64,000 nucleotides of DNA from Massospora cicadina (Eukaryota > Entomophthoromycota > Entomophthoromycetes > Entomophthorales > Entomophthoraceae): NCBI GenBank assembly GCA_022478985.1, contig JAKSZP010002690.1, positions 124,001 to 188,000 of the forward strand, in the 5' to 3' direction. The translations under genes were made by a program, and so were the position numbers. Shown piece after piece: positions 1-9,060 of this stretch (the stretch's first letter is position 1; the number at the start of each line of letters is the position of its first letter). Under the pieces are notes generated by a model. It saw only the letters and a list, made by a program, of their open reading frames with translations. It did not search any database and was not told where the DNA came from.

Positions 1-412
1 AATATCCTATATATTTTTAAAGGGCGGCATTTTTGAGATGGCTTCAGCCTTGTCCTGCATGGGCTGAGTTCCTTATTGGGAAATGGAGTTGCCAAGAAAT
101 CCAATTTCCTTTGGAAGAAGGTACACTTTGAAGGGGAGGATACCCAAGTGGTAGAGAAGAAACCTCTACTGCTGCCTCCCCGATTTTGATTCCAGTTTTG
201 GAACTTTGGGTAGGGGACAATTATGACTGTGTTGGCGTTGCGCACCAATGCCCCAAACTGAGATAGCGAATAGCAAAGGCGGTCCATGGAGTTCCTGGAC
301 TATCATACGCCGCGCATGGAGGTTTTCCTGATTTAATCCTCCTTTCACATTCATTTGATTTCCCTTAATTGGTGTGGTATCGTCCCCAGGTTGGCCCACC
401 TTATATAAAATA
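1..412. other. Unidentified segment interrupting the Gyp1 reverse transcriptase
   Basis: Reading the Gyp1 pol frame on the minus strand, similarity to the Gyp2 RT (residues KPSICTF) stops near position 412-440 and is replaced by sequence of different, GC-richer composition. The minus strand holds an open stretch here (166-438), but the part beyond KPSICTF matches no family I know. A TATA-like AT-rich string lies at the junction. It is probably another insertion whose left end is outside the window. No terminal repeat or target duplication could be identified. Confidence 0.35.
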
Positions 413-958
413 TAAAAGGTACAAATTGAAGGCTTCAACTTAATATTAGACTTAAATAACTTTCATAACACCTCCTTCAAGTTATCAAGATGTTTGTTGA
501 AGATTTAAGAACAACGTGATTTCATCAAGATAGACGATGACACAAGTTAACTTGAGGTCCTGCAAGATGTGATCCATCGCATGCTGGAAAGAGGCAGAGC
601 GCTGCACAACCCTTGGGGTAATTGCGAAGGTTGGAAGATATCTTCGCTATAAATAAGAGCGCACTCCGCCTGATCTTGAGACGAAAGGTCCGTTTGCCAA
701 TAGCCACTGGCCAAGTCCATGGCGGAGAAGAAGTTAGATCTAGAGAGTTTGGCCAGGGTGTAATCAATATGAGCGATAGGCAAGCTATCCTTCTTTGTGA
801 GGTTATTTAACTTGCGATAATACATAAACTATCTGATGACCTCCATTTTTCTTTTTGATTAGTGAGAGGGGTGAAGACCAAGGGCTTTGTGAAGGAACAA
901 ATAACCCCGTGTCTAATAACTTCTGGACCTCCGTCCTCATTTGATATTCCTTCACCTT
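413..958 (-). pseudogene. pol: Gyp1 reverse transcriptase (pol fragment)
   Basis: This encoded the palm of an RNA-directed DNA polymerase, which copies the element RNA in cytoplasmic particles. On the minus strand one frame (825-547) starts with YYRKLNNLTKKDSLP and contains SAMDLASGYWQTDL, where the Asp at 717-715 is the first catalytic residue. After a frameshift near 550 a second frame reads CVIVYLDEI; this is the YxDD box at 532-521 with its second Asp replaced by Glu, so the polymerase is very unlikely to be active. The frame then reaches the KPSICTF thumb motif and stops at the foreign segment at about 412. Positions 840-958 hold the N-terminal RT part in another frame. Confidence 0.75.
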
Positions 959-1504
959 TTACCTGCAATAAGGTTTGGACCTAATAGGGCGGGCATCTCC
1001 CACATCAATGGATTGGCACCAGCCCTTCATTTGGCCATAGTCAGTATCCAATTTATAGAATATGTCACTATATTCATCTAACAAGGTATGGACTTTTTCC
1101 AACTTCTTGGGGGTCAGCTTATCTGAAATATGAATATTGGGCAAGGTACACACCATGCTGTCCATGGGTAAGCCAAAATCCGCCATAGAGCCAACGGAGT
1201 GGATATGTTCAATGTCCACTATTGGGAGCAGGATCCCTTTTCCAATTTTCTGGTGCTTCCATATGAGCATGTCCTTGCCGGTGAAGTTTCCCAGTAGAAT
1301 TGTAATTGGCCTCTGGTAGGCTGGGTCTAGGATCACAGGCAATATATGAGGCTCTAAGGGGCTAACGCCCTCAATACTTACAAGGTGCAACAAAGAGAGA
1401 TGTAGGATTTGTAGTGTGATTTTAGTGTCAGAAACTCTTTGTTCACCAGGCTTAATCAAGACATCATCTGCAGCATAAAATGGTATACTGACACTAGAAT
1501 CCAC
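959..1504 (-). pseudogene. pol: Gyp1 pol linker between protease and reverse transcriptase
   Basis: This 181-codon open frame on the minus strand covers the region between protease and RT. It contains PITILLGNFTGKDMLIWKH, a segment also recognisable in Gyp3 at about 21200 (IGLLIGNLINHDILVKKH), and ends with DARPIRSKPYCR, the conserved N-terminal edge of Gypsy RTs. The frame closes at TAC-CGC-AGG-TAA just before the RT core, which sits in another frame. The function is a tether and folding region of the Pol polyprotein. Of the Gyp1 pieces this is the longest uninterrupted pol frame. Identification rests on position and on the RT edge motif. Confidence 0.65.
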
Positions 1505-1559
1505 TGATTCAGGAAATTATTTGTATTAATCCCAGAAGTGGAATAAGGCAACGTTATAG

Positions 1560-2071
1560 CTAAAAAGGGGTATCTACCAGAAAAGAGTATTCATACTTTC
1601 TTGGTTCTTTATTGGTTAAGGCTAAAGGGACTTTGTAGTAGATTAATGAGAAGACCCCTTGCTTCAGGTTGATTATTCCTTCATACTCAATCATAAATTG
1701 AGTGCCAATGAGCATATCATATGCGTTGTTGTCCAAAGCCTTAGCAGGGGCTAATAGGATAAGCTTCCCAATTCGAATGGGAAGGGATTAGTATGCCCCA
1801 ATAGCATGGATATTGTTGAGGTCAGCAGTTCCAAATTCTTGCATGTACTACAAGTCAGGCGCTAGCTTTATCTTCTTGATAAGCTTAATAAGATCTTGTT
1901 GACTTGAAGGCCAGAGTCCAGGATGGCTTTTATTTGGACTTTTTGAATGACCTCTTTAATCTTGGTGAGGGTGCCTCCAAAGTTGTGTGATAAGGCTAAG
2001 ACTTTCTTGAACCAGAAGGTGGAGGTCTGCTTTTGAGCAGTCTTGGGGTATTTATCCAGATTAAATTTCAT
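1560..2071 (-). pseudogene. Gyp1 aspartic protease
   Basis: The minus-strand frame 2071-1868 contains KAILDSGLQVN; the DSG triplet near 1918-1910 is the catalytic site of a retropepsin, which would cleave the Gag-Pol polyprotein. After a stop the same domain continues in another frame with NIHAIGAY, SLPIRIGKLILLAP and NNAYDMLIGTQFMIEYEG (about 1830-1680), which is the flap and C-terminal substrate-binding part. The same string of motifs recurs in Gyp2 (6790-6620) and Gyp3 (14240-14328). The active-site triplet is intact here, unlike in Gyp2, but internal stops make a functional product unlikely. Confidence 0.7.
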
Positions 2072-2213
2072 GGTATGAACCCACTGAATAGGTTGAATCA
2101 GGCTAGCTATGAAGTGATCATCGTCGCTGGCAGTGTCAATAACTTTTGGAAACCCTAGAATTTGGCTGAGGTACGTTTCCTCATGTATGGTGGTTTCATC
2201 TACTCCTTAGCGT

Positions 2214-3214
2214 TCAAATTATCAAGAACCTCAACCTCTGCGGGGGCTCCCAATATATAGTAACTAACGTCATCATGCCCCCCTCATATTTGACCCCAAG
2301 GGTATTCTCAACAACTGGCAAGGCCGCAATGGAGGTAGGTGAGACGGCCACAGGAGATTGAATAGCCTTAGTGCGCGCATTTACCAGCTTAGCTAGAGGG
2401 GAAGGCACAGAAGCTATAGTAAACTTTTGCGGATTTATGATATAATCTAACATACAGGTGTCTGATTCAGAAGAAGAAGTGATAACCTTTTTAAGACCCA
2501 CTGAGGAAGCAGGCTTTGCAGGGATGGTAGCCATAGGTGGGCTCACCCCCAACTGTTCACCAGGCGGTAGCTCCTCAATGGTGAGAGCTGAAGGATTCAA
2601 CTTAGTTTTATTTGTCATGTCACATAAATGAAATTCGGCTACATCTAATAAGACCTCTTTGATGTTACAGATGGTTTGAAAGTAGCGTTTCACTGAGATG
2701 ATATGCCTGGCTAGAGTTGGCTGAGACGCTAAACCAGTTAACAGGGCGGCAATAGCATCATCAAGGGTAAGCATGTATGAGGTTAACACCCTTGTGCAGC
2801 GAGGTAAAACGATTCAGAAAAGGCAATAGGCGATTCACCGCATACATGCTAAGGCGCATAAAGGCTTGTGTTTCTTTTTGTAGACTCTGTTTTACACAAA
2901 TTCAACCAAAAGAGACTCCTTCACCTCTGACCAGGTGTACACAGGGTTCAGGTTAGGTACTACCATCTCAAGTGCTAAGCAGCTTAAACAAGGAAAGATG
3001 TGTTGACTTTTTGCTTGTCCGTTGCACCATCCACGGCAGCTTTCTAGACGTACAAAAAGGTAACAATGCTCCCTTCAACAGGTATGTACTTTTTCTTAAG
3101 GAGGAGTTTAAAAGGGCGCTTCTCAAGCTCCCTAATGCGGGACAAAGCGCTTGCTAGTTGCTTTTCAAGAGCAACTACTTTTGGTATACAGGGATCCCCT
3201 GTAGTGGGCACCAT
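2214..3214 (-). pseudogene. gag: Gyp1 gag-like region
   Basis: The coding region begins at an ATG (3214-3212) that overlaps the primer binding site and reads MVPTTGDPCIPK, then a short heptad-rich stretch (VALEKQLASALSRIRELEK) suggesting a coiled coil. After frameshifts the frame 2789-2214 (191 codons) continues with a helical segment and a Ser/Pro-rich tail. A gag protein would form the particle shell and bind RNA. I did not find a CCHC knuckle. The position between LTR/PBS and protease is the main reason for the call; the sequence itself is not conserved enough to recognise alone. Confidence 0.55.
3196..3213 (-). promoter_or_regulatory. Gyp1 primer binding site
   Basis: The minus strand reads TGGTGCCCACTACAGGGG immediately after the LTR end. 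TGG matches the CCA end of a tRNA primer, and the following bases are complementary to a plausible acceptor and T stem. The same site is found in Gyp8 (57744-57761), Gyp6 (53271-53288), and in decayed form in Gyp2 and Gyp3. Confidence 0.7.
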
Positions 3215-3838
3215 TTTGTGGGAAACCAGCTGTGATTGGCTCACTGATGCTTTTACGCTGCTGGGCTTCCACAAAGATTTAGATAAATTAAAATAGAGCA
3301 CTAATAAAAATTTAATTTTTATGAAATTTATTATAAGCTTGAGAAAAGAAAAGGAAGCGATCCCCTTCAACATCTGACCATTCAGTATTTAAAGTATTTT
3401 GAGGGTTGAGGGGAACTCAAGGATATGTTCAGAATATCTTAGCCTAGTCTGAAATAAGAAATATGCGATTATAGCCTATTAAAGCTTAACAAACTTGCAT
3501 CTGTTTGATGAAACAATGTATGGGTCTTCGCTATTAACATTTTGTACCCATGGGGTAATGACTTGATGTATTTAAGCTAATCACATCTGAGAAATCTTAT
3601 CACCTTGGTGAACCCCGCCACACCTATAAAAGGGGGCGGTCCCCGTGTAGGTGCTGGAAGAGACCTGGGCATATCTTGGGGATTACCTTCTGATGGTCGC
3701 CCCAAGGTCCATTGTGTGGAAGGAGTAATCTGACTGATAAATTTTTGGTTTAATGCCCATACAGGATTCAAAATGATGTTACCCTGATTTTCAGGGTTTC
3801 ACCAAGAATTAACTAGGGTCTTTTGGTCGCTTCTATCA
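3214..3838 (-). repeat. Gypsy LTR shared by Gyp1 (5') and Gyp2 (3')
   Basis: This segment aligns end to end with the Gyp2 5' LTR (8452-9060): both start TGA on the minus strand, share AATCAGGGTAAC near the start, a GC-rich box around 3625-3660 (8840-8870 in Gyp2), and a terminal inverted repeat beside the PBS (TTTGTGG...CCACAAA here). Because the Gyp2 integrase ends at about 3950 and Gyp1 begins at the PBS at 3213, one LTR serves both elements. The exact outer end (3838) was chosen from the TGAT start shared with other LTRs in the window. On the plus strand it carries a strong TATAAAAGG at about 3627, antisense to the element. Confidence 0.65.
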
Positions 3839-3949
3839 TTTTTATTATTAAATTCGCTTTTCAATTCATCATAAACTTGCAAATGGCTGAAATTTCACCA
3901 TTTCAGCTGATTTCAACCCAAGACATTCTTCCTCTGCAGGTGAGAGGGC

Positions 3950-4740
3950 AAATGTCGACTAAAGCCATTTTGCAGAGCATATAGTCAAGGGTTCTGTTAA
4001 CTCTTTTTACGGCACCATTTGTTTATGGTCTATAAGCGGCCAAGAAGTGTCTTGTTCCCAAAGAGGTGGCAAGTAGATTTGCAACTCAGGAGGTAAAAAT
4101 TTCTTATTGTCACATAGGAGGTCTTGGGGCACCCATGCTGGGTGAAGATGTACTGGTGTAAGAAGGTGGCTGTGGCTTATGCAGTCTGAGTGGGTAGAGC
4201 AACGACTTCATTCCATTTGGTGAAATGATCAATTTTGACTAAGTTTAGCGATTGACACCTGTAGTCTGAGGGAGAGGACCTACCACGTCCAAACTTATAG
4301 TATGGAAGGGTTGTTGGGGTGTAATCGGTTAATACTGATACTAGGTTTTTTAGCTAGATTGGTTTTTTACAAATCTGACAGGCATCCAAGGCTTCAGCTA
4401 TGGTCTCCATGATGCCTTCCCAGTAATACGCTCTTTACTCCACTCATAGGTTTTTTATACTCCTCCATGCCCCATGATAGAGTGAGACTCCATGATCACA
4501 GGTACTCGCTCAGATGGCAGGGGATAGGGCTACCCTTTTGCTACTACCTTCTTGTATAACTTCCCACTTTCCACCTTGGTGTTGTGGGAGTGCCGTGTTA
4601 GCATCTTTTGTACCAGTTCATCTTCATCAGCCCATGAATTAGGAGTCACGAGGAGGTCATGGAACCTCTCTGCTTCGCTATTGTCAAGGTGTAGGATAGG
4701 CAGCCGTGTCAACCCATCAACGTTCATATGGCTCTTCCCA
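3950..4740 (-). pseudogene. Gyp2 integrase
   Basis: Integrase joins the element cDNA to chromosomal DNA in the nucleus. On the minus strand the frame NVDGLTRLP (about 4727) leads into a zinc-binding region ending with CQIC (4380-4369), the second half of the H2C2 finger. The catalytic core follows: HTISLDVVGPLP with the first acidic residue at 4289-4287, then a segment reading VKIDHFTKWNEVVALP near 4240-4200. The expected second Asp motif is altered (CDNKKF). Frames switch several times. The domain lies directly before the shared LTR, as expected for the last pol domain. Confidence 0.75.
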
Positions 4741-5236
4741 GCTCAATGCTCAATGGTAATATCATAGTGCTGGAGCATAAAAGCCTAGGGAGCCAACCGC
4801 CCAGTGAGGTCTTTCATATTTTGAAACCACTTTAAGGATGCGTGGTCAGTAATCACTTTAAATGAAGTCCCATATAAAAAAGGGCAATAGTTTTTACAGC
4901 AATTAAGACAGCAAGGTATTCTTGTTAAGTAACGCTGTAGTTGCGCTCAGCTTTTGAGACCATCTTAATGAAATAGAGACAGGATGATTGACCCCATTTT
5001 CATCCAACTGAGCCAAGATAGCTTTAACAGTGTATTTAGAGGCGTCTGTGAACTGCATGAATGACTTTTCATAATCAGGGTGACGGAGAATAGGTCTTTT
5101 TTCAATAGCGCCTTCAGGGTCTCAAATGCAGCTTATTGTTCAGCAACCCAATGGAACGGAGTTTTCTTACCCAAGAGATATACGAGGGGCTCACTAACCT
5201 TGGACAACTTGGGGATAAACTGATGTTAATGCCCCA
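4741..5236 (-). pseudogene. Gyp2 RNase H and connection region
   Basis: This region would degrade the RNA strand of the RNA/DNA hybrid. The minus strand encodes FKVITDHASLKWFQNMKDL around 4850-4820; TDHASLKW is a hallmark of Gypsy RNase H. The C-terminal RGRLAPWLLMLQ-type segment follows toward 4770. The upstream part (5230-4950) is interrupted by stops, so the first acidic residues could not be read. It sits between RT and integrase as expected. Confidence 0.7.
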
Positions 5237-5900
5237 TCATACCCAAGAATACCTGTATGTCCATTGGGTTTTGGGCTCAGGCATCTTAGATATCGCTTCC
5301 ATTTTAGCTTGAAGGGGTTGTATACCATCTTGAGATATAGCTTGCCTGAGGAAATCTAACTTCTTTTGAGAGAAAGTACATATTGAGGGCATAAGTTTGA
5401 TATTAGATGCCCGCAAACGTTGGGATGCTTCTTTTATATGTGTGAGGTGCTTGTTGAAGGTCTTGGAGATTGCTGTGATGTCATTGAGATAGATAATCAC
5501 ACAGCTGAGTTTGAGATCCTGAAGAATATGTTTCATCACCCAGTGAAAAGTGGCAGGCGCATAGCATAACCCTGGGGTAGTCAAGTGGGTTGGAAAAGGC
5601 CTTCACCACACATGAGGGCGCACTTATCTTGGTCTTGTGGAGAAAGGTCCATCTGCCAATATCCACTAGCTAAGTCCATGGCAGAGAAGAACTTGGACCC
5701 AGATAGTTGCACTAGAGCGTCGTCAATTTGGGATTGGGTAGCTGTCCTTCTTGGTAAGGTTATTCAGCTTATGGCAGTCTATAGCTACAAAATGATCTCC
5801 ATTTTTCTTCTTTATAAGGAGAAGAGGGTACGACCAAGGGCTATGTTAAGGTACCAGCAACCCATCGTCCAACAATTATTTTGAGCTCCATCCACATCTT
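5237..5900 (-). pseudogene. pol: Gyp2 reverse transcriptase
   Basis: The minus strand encodes KFFSAMDLASGYWQMDLSPQ (about 5700-5640) with the first catalytic Asp, then CALMCGEGLFQPT, a stop, LPQGYA, and after a frameshift the frame 5584-5237 with PATFHWVMKHILQDL and CVIIYLNDITAISKTF. YLND (5491-5480) stands where YLDD is expected, so one catalytic Asp has become Asn. The frame then continues through the thumb (FNKHLTHIKEASQRLRASNIKL) to the connection region. It is the best preserved enzyme piece of Gyp2 and shows close kinship with Gyp1. Confidence 0.82.
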
Positions 5901-5929
5901 TACCTCTTCAAGTTTTTATTTTGCTTTTG

Positions 5930-6880
5930 GGCTTGAATTGGATGGGACAAGAATCCCCAACGTCAATAGTTTGAGCCCAAACCTTTATGTGCCCATAGTC
6001 AGTATTGGATTTTATGAAAATATGACTATATGATTCCAATAACTTATGATGTTTATTAAGATTATCAGGGGTTAGATCATCAGAGATTTTAACAGTAGGA
6101 AAAGTTCATAACGATTGATCAGCTGGTAGGCCCATATCTGCCATAGACCTCATACAATGAACTTGTTTAATATCCTCAATAGGGAACAGCAGGCCTTATT
6201 AATCTTCTGATGCTTCTTGACGACCATGTCCTTGTTGGTGAGTTTCCCCAACAGGAGATTGATTGGTCGCTAGTAAGCCTGGGATAGGATACCTGGCAAC
6301 ACCCGAGGTTCTAAAGGACTTATACCATCAATGCTTGTTAAGTGTAGGAGGCAGTTGCGGGGGATTTTCATGGTAATCTTGGTGTCTATCACTCTTTGTT
6401 CACCCGCTTTATCTACTAGCCCCTCTGTCACATACAATGGAATGCCCTATGAAGCATTCACAGAGTTAAGCTTTTTTGTATTTCTGCTTATTGTGGTATA
6501 AGTAAGAGTGAGGGCGTATGAAGGATACTAAAAGACGAATGTATATTTCTTCTTCCTAGGATCTTCATTTGTAAAGACTAGAGGAACTTTATAGTTTATA
6601 AGGGAAAGTTATACATTTTCATATCTATGATACCGTCATACTCAATCATGAATCAAGTACCAATGAGCAGGTCGTATGCGTTATTCTTCAATGGCAAAGC
6701 AGGGGCAACAAGTATGAGTTTCCCAATTCTTATGGGTAGAGAATGGTAGGCTCCAATAGCTCGCATGTTGGTGGGCCCCGCAGTTCTGAACTCGTTGGAA
6801 TAGGCCAGGTCAGGCGCCAACTTAATTTTATTTTTGAGCTTTGGAAAAAAATCTCACTGTTGAAACTGTATTAAGGATGG
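5930..6880 (-). pseudogene. Gyp2 protease and protease-RT linker
   Basis: Between about 6790 and 6620 the minus strand reads IGKLILVAPALPLKNNAYDLL and FMIEYDGI, the same flap and C-terminal strings seen in the Gyp1 protease. At the position of the catalytic DSG (around 6870-6850) the frame reads ILNTVSTVR, so the active-site Asp-Ser-Gly has been lost. The section 6470-5930 corresponds to the linker of Gyp1 and is split by stops. The product would have matured the polyprotein, but this copy cannot. Confidence 0.6.
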
Positions 6881-7189
6881 CTAAAATGCACACTTTTGTT
6901 GATTACAACCTCTACCTTAGTTATTGTGCTACCAAAAGTAGGAAGAGGGCAAGAATCTCCTTTAAACGGAGAGGAGGCAAGGCGTTGAGCCATTGCAGGG
7001 TATTTGTCTTTAATATTGGAGGGTATAAACCTGCTGGGTGGATTGGATCACTGTCCCTATAAGCTGGTCAGCACCACTAGTGGTATCAATCACCTCTGAA
7101 AACCTCAACAACTGTTGGATAAAGATTCGTCGTTGTATCATGGCTATATTAATTATTTTAGGCCTCAACCTATTCAGAACCTGCATTTC

Positions 7190-8436
7190 CATTGGGAATC
7201 CAAAAACATAATAAACTGAGTCTTCACCACCCCTTTAAGACTCGTCATCAGAGGGATTGTCAATGCACCTCAACAAGTTGCTAATAGGGCGGAGAAACCG
7301 GCTTAATCTCCTCACAGAGGTGGGCTTTTTTGAGCTCATGTGCCCTTTTGACCTTTAGAGGGGGAATCATGGCAGCACCAACTTTGGGGGAGGCGTTGGA
7401 AGTGCAATGGCTTTGACTTTTTCCTTAGAATTGACCGGCGTGGGCTGCCCCATGATGGCAGCTTTTGAACTAGGGGCAGCCTGAGGTGAAGATGAGAAGG
7501 ATTGAGGCAGCGACTGAGATTGATTTGATATTTATCCACCTTAGTAGACTGCTCAGAAAATGGAGAACCAGAAAGATAGTTAACTGACTTCACTGGCTTA
7601 GCTTTTTGATTAAAAGCTTGAGTGGACGCGACCCATAACTGACAGAATTTCTGGCTATCCTCACATGGTGAAGGAGTATCTTGTCGCTGCAGCTCTTTAG
7701 AAGATGGGTTCCAGAGGGATACAGGCATAGAAACAGCTAGAGGGATCATAGTTGATTCCTGCTTTAAAGCTTTTTGAAGAGGTTCAGGTTCATATAATTC
7801 AGCCACTGCTAACAGTGCCTCTTTGATATCCCGTACAGTCTGGAAGGAGGATTTAATGCGATATATGCATTGCTAAAGGGGGATAAGACGCCAAGCTAGC
7901 CACGATAGTAGCAATAGCATCATCTAGAAGAAGCAGTTTGGACAGCAACAGAGGTTGGTTTTGCTATAGGATTGCTCAGAATTTAAGATGGGATCAATTC
8001 TACCTCTTGCAGGGTAAGCCACATAAAGGCCTGTTCTTGCCTTTGTAAACTCTGTTTGAAACCAAACTCATCAACCAGCGCTTGTTTGACCTCCACCCAG
8101 GTGTTAAGTGTGACCATTTAAGGAACCATGATCTCCTGAGCCATACAACTCAAGCAGAGATGGATTATTTAGGTTTTTTTGAAGGTCATATTCTCCTTCC
8201 ATTGTATATTCATAAACATAAAGGAAGGAGGCGATACTGCCCTCACCAGGTGTGAACTTGTCTCTGAATGGAGTTTAAAAATAATATGGGAGTGCACATA
8301 AGGGACTTGATAAGCGTGCTTCTCAAGCCTTTAAGGCGAGAAAAAGCACTGGCTTGTTGTTTTTTATAAAGCAGCTAGCCTTGGTTCTGAGGTAGTTGTC
8401 ATTTCAAAAAAAGAGTTTTGGTGGTATACAGGGTCA
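7190..8436 (-). pseudogene. gag: Gyp2 gag-like region
   Basis: The region between PBS and protease holds broken minus-strand frames. The longest (7806-7336, 156 codons) is Ser/Pro/Lys-rich and starts with AELYEPEPLQKALKQEST; it resembles a linker or tail of a Gag protein rather than a folded domain. The part nearest the PBS repeats the layout of Gyp1 (short coiled-coil-like segment followed by charged residues), but with many stops. No CCHC knuckle was seen. The call is made mainly from position. Confidence 0.45.
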
Positions 8437-8451
8437 CCTGTATGAGCACCA
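8437..8451 (-). promoter_or_regulatory. Gyp2 primer binding site, decayed
   Basis: The minus strand reads TGGTGCTCATACAGG directly after the LTR, a version of the TGGTGCYCACTACAGG site of the other elements with small losses. A hairpin (TGTTGGATTTT...AAAATCCAACA) lies immediately on the LTR side. Confidence 0.55.
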
Positions 8452-9060
8452 ATTGTTGGATTTTTGACTAGTGAGATGCTCATGGTGCTTTTTTCCCTAA
8501 AATCCAACAAATAGGGAATGAACCACCAAATTAATAAGACTTAACAAACGCAAAAAAACTAGAAAGTTGGTGTTTTTATATATTTATTAGTTCTCATGTG
8601 AGGTAAGAAACATACTCCTTTAGTTAGTTGATAATTAGTATTCATGATATTGATGCTCAAAATTAAGATTGGTTAGAAAAGTCCAAACTAGAAAATATTG
8701 AGATTTGACCTATCAAAATCAGTTGAGATACCTTGAATATAAAGAATGGTTGATCATTAATAGGTAGTTTTGACCATGAGGTAAGGTTTTGATGTATTTT
8801 ACCAAATCTTATGATGGGAAAATTTTCGCACCTGGCAATGCCCCCTCCAACCATATAAGAGGGGCCATCTCCGAGGTGTTGGTTGTATTATCCATGCAGT
8901 ATGAAGGGAGGGACATCAGAAGGAATTTCTAGATTACGCAGATGATTTAAAGCAATTTTACTGCACAAATGGGTATTATTTGCTCCATAAATTAATAGAA
9001 GTGTTACCCTGATTTAAAGGATTCCATGGGAATTGAACAGGGTCCTTTGGCCATTTTTCA
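8452..9060 (-). repeat. Gyp2 5' LTR
   Basis: This is the upstream LTR of Gyp2 on the minus strand. It aligns with 3214-3838 across its length, including start (TGA), the GC-rich segment at about 8840-8870 with a TTATATGG TATA-like element, and the terminal inverted repeat next to the PBS. The two LTRs differ at many positions, so the insertion is old or the LTRs came from different copies. The outer end is inferred from the alignment. Confidence 0.6.

Larger units (their letters stand above)
413..3838 (-). mobile_element. Gyp1: degenerate Ty3/Gypsy LTR retrotransposon, right part
   Basis: On the minus strand the order is LTR (3838-3214), primer binding site, gag-like frame, aspartic protease, linker and reverse transcriptase, which is the Ty3/Gypsy order. 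RNase H and integrase would lie to the left but are absent, because unrelated sequence replaces the RT at about 412. The coding region is split into at least five frames. It is closely related to its neighbour Gyp2: both RTs read ASGYWQ-DLS-QDQ around the first catalytic Asp. It lies directly downstream of Gyp2 and appears to share an LTR with it. Confidence 0.8.
3839..9060 (-). mobile_element. Gyp2: Ty3/Gypsy LTR retrotransposon, near complete but inactivated
   Basis: All expected parts are present on the minus strand: 5' LTR (9060-8452), PBS (8451-8437), gag region, protease, RT, RNase H, integrase, then the LTR it shares with Gyp1. The order PR-RT-RH-IN identifies Ty3/Gypsy. Every domain is broken by stops or frameshifts, and key catalytic residues of the protease and RT are changed, so the copy is dead. 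Confidence 0.85.

Noticed and set aside
3044..3373. Single 109-codon minus-strand gene across the LTR/PBS junction
   Set aside because: Its first half lies in the LTR; only the part from the PBS-overlapping ATG fits gag.
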